Positions 6,601 through 9,488 of a DNA stretch of 9,488 bases are shown in pieces. A program made the position numbers and the translations under genes. Source of the DNA: JAHEJX01 sp041605955 (GTDB lineage: Bacteria; Actinomycetota; Acidimicrobiia; Spongiisociales; UBA5794); contig JBFIXI010000106.1 of the NCBI GenBank assembly GCA_041605955.1, forward strand, positions 1-9,488, read 5' to 3'. Positions within the stretch are counted from its first letter, which is position 1, and the number at the start of each line of letters is the position of its first letter. The notes below the pieces were generated by a model. That model was not told the DNA's origin, made no database searches, and saw nothing but the letters and a program-made list of their open reading frames with translations.

Positions 6601-7016
6601 TCGACTACAAGCTTCTCGACTGCCTCCAGCATGGCGAGGGCCGCCCGGATCGCTTGCTCCGGGTCATCTTCATGTGCCTCGTCCGCACCCCACAGGCCCA
6701 TGACGGAATCGCCGATGTGCTTGTCAACGCGCCCGTTGAACTCTCTGATCGTCGCATCGAGCCGGCTCCACAGCACGTTGACTGAGTCGGCTACCTCCTC
6801 GGCGTCCATGTCCTCGCTGCTGGTTGTGAAGCCGGAAACGTCCGCAAACAACACAGTTACTTGCTTGCGTTTCCTCTCCCCCGGGGCGGCGCCGCCGAGC
6901 AGGTCGATCTGCGACCGGAGCGCGGCGACTGTCGCATCGACGACGGCATCGCCGACGACGCTGCGCAGGCTCTCCTGCGCGGCGATCGCAAGCTCAAGTT
7001 CTTCGCGTTCGCCCAT
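3687..7016 (-). CDS. Class III nucleotidyl cyclase / AAA-type ATPase / TPR protein
   Basis: This 1,109-residue cytoplasmic protein would make cyclic AMP or cyclic GMP from ATP or GTP under control of an NTPase-TPR sensor. After a helical segment (1-47), the cyclase domain spans about 50-225. Metal-binding D59 (VLFADVSGF) and D103 (KHIGDSVMG) are present, as are K99 of the base-recognition site and transition-state N174 and R178 (NTVNIAAR). The usual Asp for adenine recognition is N171 (AMGN). The ATPase module spans about 245-560, with Walker A GDAGIGKS (276-283) and Walker B VILLED (407-412). From about 665 to 1060 there are roughly eight TPR-like helical pairs. The catalytic residues look intact. 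ATG 7016 is supported by an in-frame TGA 9 nt upstream; no strong ribosome binding site is seen. The zinc-finger microprotein gene lies 98 nt upstream on the same strand, suggesting an operon. This architecture is well known in actinobacteria; its signal is not. Confidence 0.92.
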   Translation of the reverse strand: MGEREELELAIAAQESLRSVVGDAVVDATVAALRSQIDLLGGAAPGERKRKQVTVLFADVSGFTTSSEDMDAEEVADSVNVLWSRLDATIREFNGRVDKHIGDSVMGLWGADEAHEDDPEQAIRAALAMLEAVEKLVVDGHTRFAIRIGINTGPVILGEMGTTGEFTAMGNTVNIAARLESAAPIGGILVNHDTYRHVRGVFSVELQEPLAVKGVSEPLRTYIVSAVRPRAFRLQSRGVEGIETRMIGRESELSQLRDAFDSTVEEGRFRFVEVIGDAGIGKSRLLYEFEDWLRVQPTEFRLFKGRADRQHLAVPYGLARDIFYFRFEIEDDDPPDVVLAKLESGMADFMGAAPREEAHLIGHLIGLDLSDSDLLGGIIEDAKQLHDRAFRAITQLFIDVTAEMPAVILLEDIHWADQASLQLLRHLAATGAETPLFIVALTRPSLFERNVTWDEAMPGLTRISLNPLSDADSERLLEEILQKVQHIPEVVKSRIVSNVGGNPYYVEEVIKMMIEDEAIVLGEDVWRMEPIRLTDLRVPATLTGVLQARLDMLPFRQREVLERASIVGRIFWDGSIPPRDSSEHATEESHGAGEAAESLGELENKELIRSHDSPDFAGTNEYIFKHAILHDVTYESVLRSLRPGYHAWVAGWLAGRPEVKAYPAMIAHHYELADMPGEAARWYAEAAQRAQARFANDEAVEFYRSALESGSLEPTERVAMDRGLGEVLLLQARYDEALAAMETMLEHARDAGDIAGQARALSAMSAAQTRLGRGREALQTAEDAEKILRESSGHYEVELADVLNRIGGAHLRLGNMEDAERYGREALALATQAGHTKGLRGILSLLGAHSNGIGQHAAAAEYFGRGLELSREVGDRFGEGRALLNLGEVARLQGDFELAAKTSHEALVIQQDLGDRDQAALTKSNLGAAYLGMGRYEEAVSWLHEAEAEFSDSGASEHVSETYRLLAEGYLGLAKVDEALQHAKEALSLAGVDENPEHIGHAWRVLGKLADLRRSDVEVEVHGEPIQQNAAKCFRRSVAAFAAAGMERFRAFALWDWAAAEHAHDTEEERVAIWSEAREVLDRLGLSLFLTRIDAERQLAGAEQSPGRD

Positions 7017-7114
7017 GGCTCGTCACACGTCGGTCCTGCCGGGGATCGTCGTGAGGCGTCGGCGCCGGTCTGGCCTCATCGGGGCGCAGCCGGCGAGGAC
7101 TTCGATTGGTCGAT

Positions 7115-7270
7115 TCAGCTTCCGCCAGTTTCCTCGATCGAGCTTCCTTCGATCGAACTCCCACTGATGCCCCCTCGGGCAGCGTTTTCGAGGTGCGTTT
7201 GGGATTTCTCGTGCTCCTGCTGGCTGGTCGTCACGTCCACATTGCACACGTCGCAGTGATAGCTTGCCAT
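7115..7270 (-). CDS. C2H2-type zinc-finger microprotein, 51 residues
   Basis: The start is ATG 7270 and the stop TGA 7115. The N-terminus MASYHCDVCNVDVTTSQQ continues to EHEKSQTH, giving a Cys-x2-Cys-x10-His-x5-His array (C6, C9, H20, H26). This resembles U1-type or Ros-type C2H2 fingers, though the central spacing is shorter than the classic 12 and longer than the 9 of Ros. The tail (31-51) is Gly/Ser-rich and repeats SSIEG/SSIEE. A near-perfect AGGAGG (7275-7280) lies 4 nt before the ATG, the best ribosome binding site on this strand, which strongly supports translation. It sits upstream of the cyclase gene in the same direction, 98 nt apart. It could bind nucleic acid or a protein partner, possibly the cyclase; function is unknown. 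The gene is shorter than usual annotation cut-offs and easily missed. Confidence 0.7.
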   Translation of the reverse strand: MASYHCDVCNVDVTTSQQEHEKSQTHLENAARGGISGSSIEGSSIEETGGS

Positions 7271-7274
7271 CGGT

Positions 7275-7280
7275 CCTCCT
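7275..7280 (-). promoter_or_regulatory. Shine-Dalgarno AGGAGG of the zinc-finger gene
   Basis: The plus strand reads CCTCCT, so the minus strand has AGGAGG, 4 nt from the ATG at 7270. The spacing is slightly short but acceptable. It decides in favour of this small gene over the overlapping longer frame 7231-7662. Confidence 0.7.
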
Positions 7281-8017
7281 CTTGCCGATCCCGCTCACGC
7301 GCACTCCCTAATCCGAAGACTGCCCTCTGATACGGAATTTCGGCCTGATGAAAGACCATACTCGCTTGACTACGGCCGTGTCCGGTAGACCGAAAGGGCG
7401 GTTCAGCTTCTGCGCGATGCTCGGATGCGCGCGAACAGCTCCCGATTTCGGTCGCGTTGAGTCGAAGATGCCTTTGACGTCGCAGCTCCGAAGCCACCAC
7501 GAGCTCCACGAGCTGAGAGAGCGAGTACAGCCGCACCTCTACAGATGGCGCTACCTGGGAACGGGTGACACGAGCCAAGTGCCCGGTGCCATCGCCGGCG
7601 CATCGTCGGCTGAACGGCGGAGCTTCGGGCTGGACCTCGTCCGGCAACCGGCTCTTCGCCATGAACTACCAGGAGACACCTGAGCGAGCCCGGCTCAAGG
7701 TGGTCGAGGGAGGTTGGGCGGGACCTGGGCACGAGTGGGCGGCAAGGTGTCCATACGCGGTGAGTGACCTCCACGAGGCGATTCGTTGCAACCCGTCGTG
7801 TAGTCGAGTGCGCCTGGGTCCAAACGCGTGTGCAGTTCGCGGCGTTCGACCCAGCGAATCAACCCAGCGAGGGACCTATCTGCAGGAACCCCAGCAGATC
7901 ACCGCGCTCGTCCCGACCACCATGTTCTGTGCCAATGGCGGCAGCGTGGCACGCGAGCACGAGCCGCCGCTTCGCGCTAGTGCCGGTCCAGGCCGCCACG
8001 GTCGTGCCCGGCCGCGG
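7281..8017. other. Long stretch without a convincing gene
   Basis: Several frames are open here on both strands, but none has a ribosome binding site or a recognisable family throughout. The only suggestive segment is on the minus strand at about 7465-7581, where VRLYSLSQLVELVVASELRRQ recalls the helical part of MerR-like DNA-binding domains. It sits in a frame starting at 7662 directly after a stop and running over the zinc-finger gene, so it may be a gene remnant. The promoter for the zinc-finger/cyclase transcript should lie at the left end, but no clear -35/-10 was found. Bases 7700-8017 hold nothing I recognise. Confidence 0.4.
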
Positions 8018-8656
8018 TCAGCTCGCGGATGAGGAATTCACCCAAACTGGTAACTCGGCCGGGTTGAACAAAACGACCACGCTGTCCGCGGACTTTGCGA
8101 TCGCTTTCGTGTCGGGTGCAACCTCGGCGAGGAGTATCTCGACGACCGAGGGACCGATGTGGATCGTGATTCTGTCACACCACCACGCACCCGAGTCGTC
8201 GTCCCAGGGCTCGTAGTGCATCGTGACCGCTGATACAACTCCCAAGTGATCGTGCCAACGACCCTGCTCACTCACGTCCCACACAGCGATCTCAGCATCA
8301 GGGCGCAGTGCGTTTCCAAGCAGGGGCTCTTCGCGAATACCGATTCCCTCGATGGGGCCCGGCGGGTCCCAGGTTATGGAGAAGACACGCCCCTCGGCCG
8401 TCTCCAACTCCAACCCGTAGTCAAGCGAATCGGCGCCCTCGAATCGCCAGCTTGGCAACGCCCACTCCGCCGTATCGGTGATGGACCTCGGACCGGCTTC
8501 CTCGATCCCACGCTCGGATCGTCCGTAGTCGATATCGAAGTAGCGCACCGCAGCGATGGAGAGCCCGACGAGCCGCGCTGCGTGTCGAACTCGCTCATCG
8601 CGATCCGTCTCGTTCGAGACCCAAGATGAAACGCGGCCTCTCGTCACGCACCGCAT
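8018..8656 (-). CDS. Hypothetical protein, 212 residues
   Basis: The family is not recognised. The frame gives up to 212 residues from ATG 8656 to TGA 8018. The sequence is soluble, acidic and rich in Trp, Asp and Val. It contains alternating beta-like segments (AVRYFDIDYG, DYGLELETAEGRVFSITWDPPGP, EIAVWDVSE, ITIHIGPSVVEILLAEV, SVVVLFNP) consistent with a single beta-rich domain. No signal peptide, membrane segment or catalytic motif is evident. No Shine-Dalgarno precedes ATG 8656, and the first 20 or so residues look unlike the rest. The real protein may start later, near DERVRHAARLVG. It stands alone, with more than 300 bases of non-coding DNA on each side. An immunity-type or stress-related role is conceivable from its size and acidity, but nothing here shows it. 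Confidence 0.55.
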   Translation of the reverse strand: MRCVTRGRVSSWVSNETDRDERVRHAARLVGLSIAAVRYFDIDYGRSERGIEEAGPRSITDTAEWALPSWRFEGADSLDYGLELETAEGRVFSITWDPPGPIEGIGIREEPLLGNALRPDAEIAVWDVSEQGRWHDHLGVVSAVTMHYEPWDDDSGAWWCDRITIHIGPSVVEILLAEVAPDTKAIAKSADSVVVLFNPAELPVWVNSSSAS

Positions 8657-8990
8657 GCTGTCATGGCCTATCCGTGATCACAACACCCTCCGCGCTGGAG
8701 AAGCTGAAGGAGCGGTGATCGCCCGGGACATTCGCTACATGGCACGGTACGTCGCATACTGGCTGATCGTCGAGTTCGAGAAGGATCGCCGTCGCACTTG
8801 CGTGCCCAGTTCTTTCTCACGATGCGCGACGACGTGATCCATACCAGCGACGTGCTCCGGTAGCCATTCCTGAGGGGACCACCCACCCAGAAGCAAGGTG
8901 GCCAACCGGGTTGTCCATAGCGCTGACTGAGCCGCAGTTGCGGCGGCGTGGCCGATTTCGCTCAGCCTGACGCGGCGGGGAACCTCGTCT
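8657..8990. other. Gap of 334 bases, possible degenerate reading frame
   Basis: There is no supported gene. A minus-strand frame ending at 8735 reads plausibly for about 80 residues (it includes RLSEIGHAAATAAQSAL and WSPQEWLPEHVAGMDHVV). Its only start, ATG 9046, lies inside the dehydrogenase remnant and lacks a ribosome binding site. I could not match it to any family. A perfect 8-bp palindrome, GTGATCAC, lies at 8674-8681, 18 nt upstream of the hypothetical gene. Confidence 0.35.
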
Positions 8991-9293
8991 TCAAGGTGTG
9001 AGTTGGATGATCCGACCCGTGTCCGATTCGTTCGGGCTCCCGGCATCCACCGCGATCAACAAGCGGCCGTCCGGCGTCTGAGCGACGTCCCGGACCCGCC
9101 CCACGTTCATCAGGGCGATCACCGTCTCATCGGTGACCGGGTCGTAGCGAAGCAGGTGCTGGGGGAACAATGCGCCGAGCAGGAACGATCCGTCCCAAGA
9201 GGGGAACAGCAGGCTGTCCTCGACGAGAAGCAAACCTGAGGCTGGCGGGAGGTGCGATCTCCGTTGCCGGACTTCGTCAGGACTTGCGGCGCA
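8991..9293 (-). pseudogene. C-terminal remnant of a glucose/sorbosone (PQQ-type) dehydrogenase
   Basis: The minus-strand frame is open from 9293 to a TGA stop at 8991. The reading PPASGLLLVEDSLLFPSW, then DGSFLLGAL and LLRYDPVTDE, matches the last beta-propeller blade of glucose/sorbosone dehydrogenases, where the pattern is 'P.GL.FY....FP.W.GSLLVGAL'. It ends with VGRVRDVAQTPDGRLLIAVD and GRIIQLTP, the usual C-terminus. Family members are about 350-450 residues and only about 100 codons remain here. A TAG stop at 9296-9294 closes the frame upstream, and the tRNA relic lies 100 bases further on. The missing part includes the cofactor-binding and catalytic regions, so no enzyme can be made. 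Truncation next to the relic suggests the break came with the rearrangement there. The family call is from the recalled motif and is fairly confident. Confidence 0.7.
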
Positions 9294-9367
9294 CTATCGC
9301 CGGACTCACAGCGTCACGGAACCGGCATGCCGGGCACTCCCACATCAATGGCGACGAGTGAGGCCGG

Positions 9368-9388
9368 ACCCCCGCAAACACGGGGGTT
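9368..9388 (-). terminator. GC-rich hairpin beside the right tRNA relic
   Basis: ACCCCCG (9368-9374) pairs perfectly with CGGGGGT (9381-9387) around CAAACA. It follows the tRNA-like 3' end by about 5 nt on the minus strand, where a tRNA terminator would sit. The plus strand ends the stem with TTT. Its sequence differs from the hairpin beside the left copy. Confidence 0.6.
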
Positions 9389-9392
9389 TCAG

Positions 9393-9435
9393 CAGCACGC
9401 CCGGAGAGACTCGAACCCCCAAGCTTCTGATCCGT
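9393..9435 (-). repeat. tRNA-Arg(ACG)-like 3' half, right copy (possible att site)
   Basis: The minus strand keeps the anticodon loop CTACGGA, the 3' anticodon stem TCAGA, a short variable loop, T-arm GGGGG-TTCGAGT-CTCTC (with G-U pairs) and 3' acceptor strand CGGGCGT. Upstream, the expected 5' anticodon stem TCTGA is replaced by CCGAA, and no D-arm or 5' acceptor strand follows, so homology stops at the anticodon loop. It is a better-preserved copy than 3631-3673 (39/43 identical). No complete tRNA is present in this window. Confidence 0.65.
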
Positions 9436-9488
9436 AGTTCGGCGCCGGCCGTACCATCACGTCACGCTGCGATACCCATAGTCCTCCC

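Noticed and set aside
7231..7662. Minus-strand frame of 143 codons
   Set aside because: It has no ribosome binding site, begins directly after a stop and overlaps the zinc-finger gene, which has an excellent AGGAGG. One segment is kept only as a possible relic.
7565..8216. Two overlapping plus-strand frames (7565-8032 and 7764-8216)
   Set aside because: Neither has a ribosome binding site or recognisable composition, and the second runs antisense over the hypothetical gene.
8674..8681. GTGATCAC as a CRP/GlxR-type cyclic AMP receptor site
   Set aside because: The half sites abut with no spacer, while CRP-type sites need TGTGA-N6-TCACA. The match is only a short palindrome.
9366..9390. CRISPR-like GC palindrome with CCCCCG and CGGGGG arms
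   Set aside because: There is only one copy and no spacers or cas genes. Its position after the tRNA-like end fits a terminator.
3631..9435. Composite transposon or insertion sequence bounded by the repeats
   Set aside because: There is no transposase between the repeats, and they are direct tRNA-like sequences, not terminal inverted repeats.
9393..9488. A complete tRNA-Arg gene at the right end
   Set aside because: The 5' anticodon stem, D-arm and 5' acceptor strand are absent from 9436-9488; homology stops at the anticodon loop.

Overview
This 9,488-base, high-GC window looks like actinobacterial chromosome. The indications are GTG and TTG starts, a probable leaderless start, tRNA-like 3' ends without encoded CCA, a DUF5615-type PIN-like toxin with a ribbon-helix-helix antitoxin, and a large cyclase-ATPase-TPR signalling protein of a kind common in Actinomycetota. 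The exact class cannot be fixed from this sequence. Gene density is low, several genes are broken, and intergenic stretches are long, so this reads as an accessory or remodelled region.

Layout, left to right. (1) 1-1581: a small gene built on an internal 48-bp tandem repeat (176-379), a secreted four-cysteine protein (700-1260), then hairpin-rich intergenic DNA. (2) 1582-2940: a DUF3237-like gene on the minus strand, divergent from a two-gene toxin-antitoxin operon on the plus strand. The 79-bp gap between them holds four short inverted repeats and part of a 25-bp motif that also lies upstream of the secreted-protein gene. (3) 2983-3602: a decayed alpha/beta-hydrolase gene with an in-frame stop and a frameshift. 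(4) 3603-3684: a strong hairpin beside a tRNA-Arg(ACG)-like 3' half. (5) 3687-7270, minus strand: a 1,109-residue class III nucleotidyl cyclase / AAA ATPase / TPR protein, preceded by a 51-residue C2H2-type zinc-finger microprotein with an excellent ribosome binding site. (6) 7281-9293: a long gap without a convincing gene, a 212-residue hypothetical gene, another gap, and a C-terminal remnant of a glucose/sorbosone dehydrogenase. (7) 9368-9435: a second tRNA-Arg-like 3' half, 39/43 identical to the first, in the same orientation and also bordered by a hairpin.

The most interesting structure is the pair of tRNA-Arg 3'-half relics. They bracket 5.76 kb containing the cyclase, the zinc-finger microprotein, the hypothetical gene and the dehydrogenase remnant. 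Direct repeats of a tRNA 3' end are the classic footprint of site-specific integration, but no integrase is visible between them and neither copy keeps a 5' half. The left copy also sits directly behind the cyclase stop codon, where its folded remnants may serve as transcription terminators. The cyclase and zinc-finger genes are probably co-transcribed. The remaining genes look functionally independent apart from the toxin-antitoxin pair.
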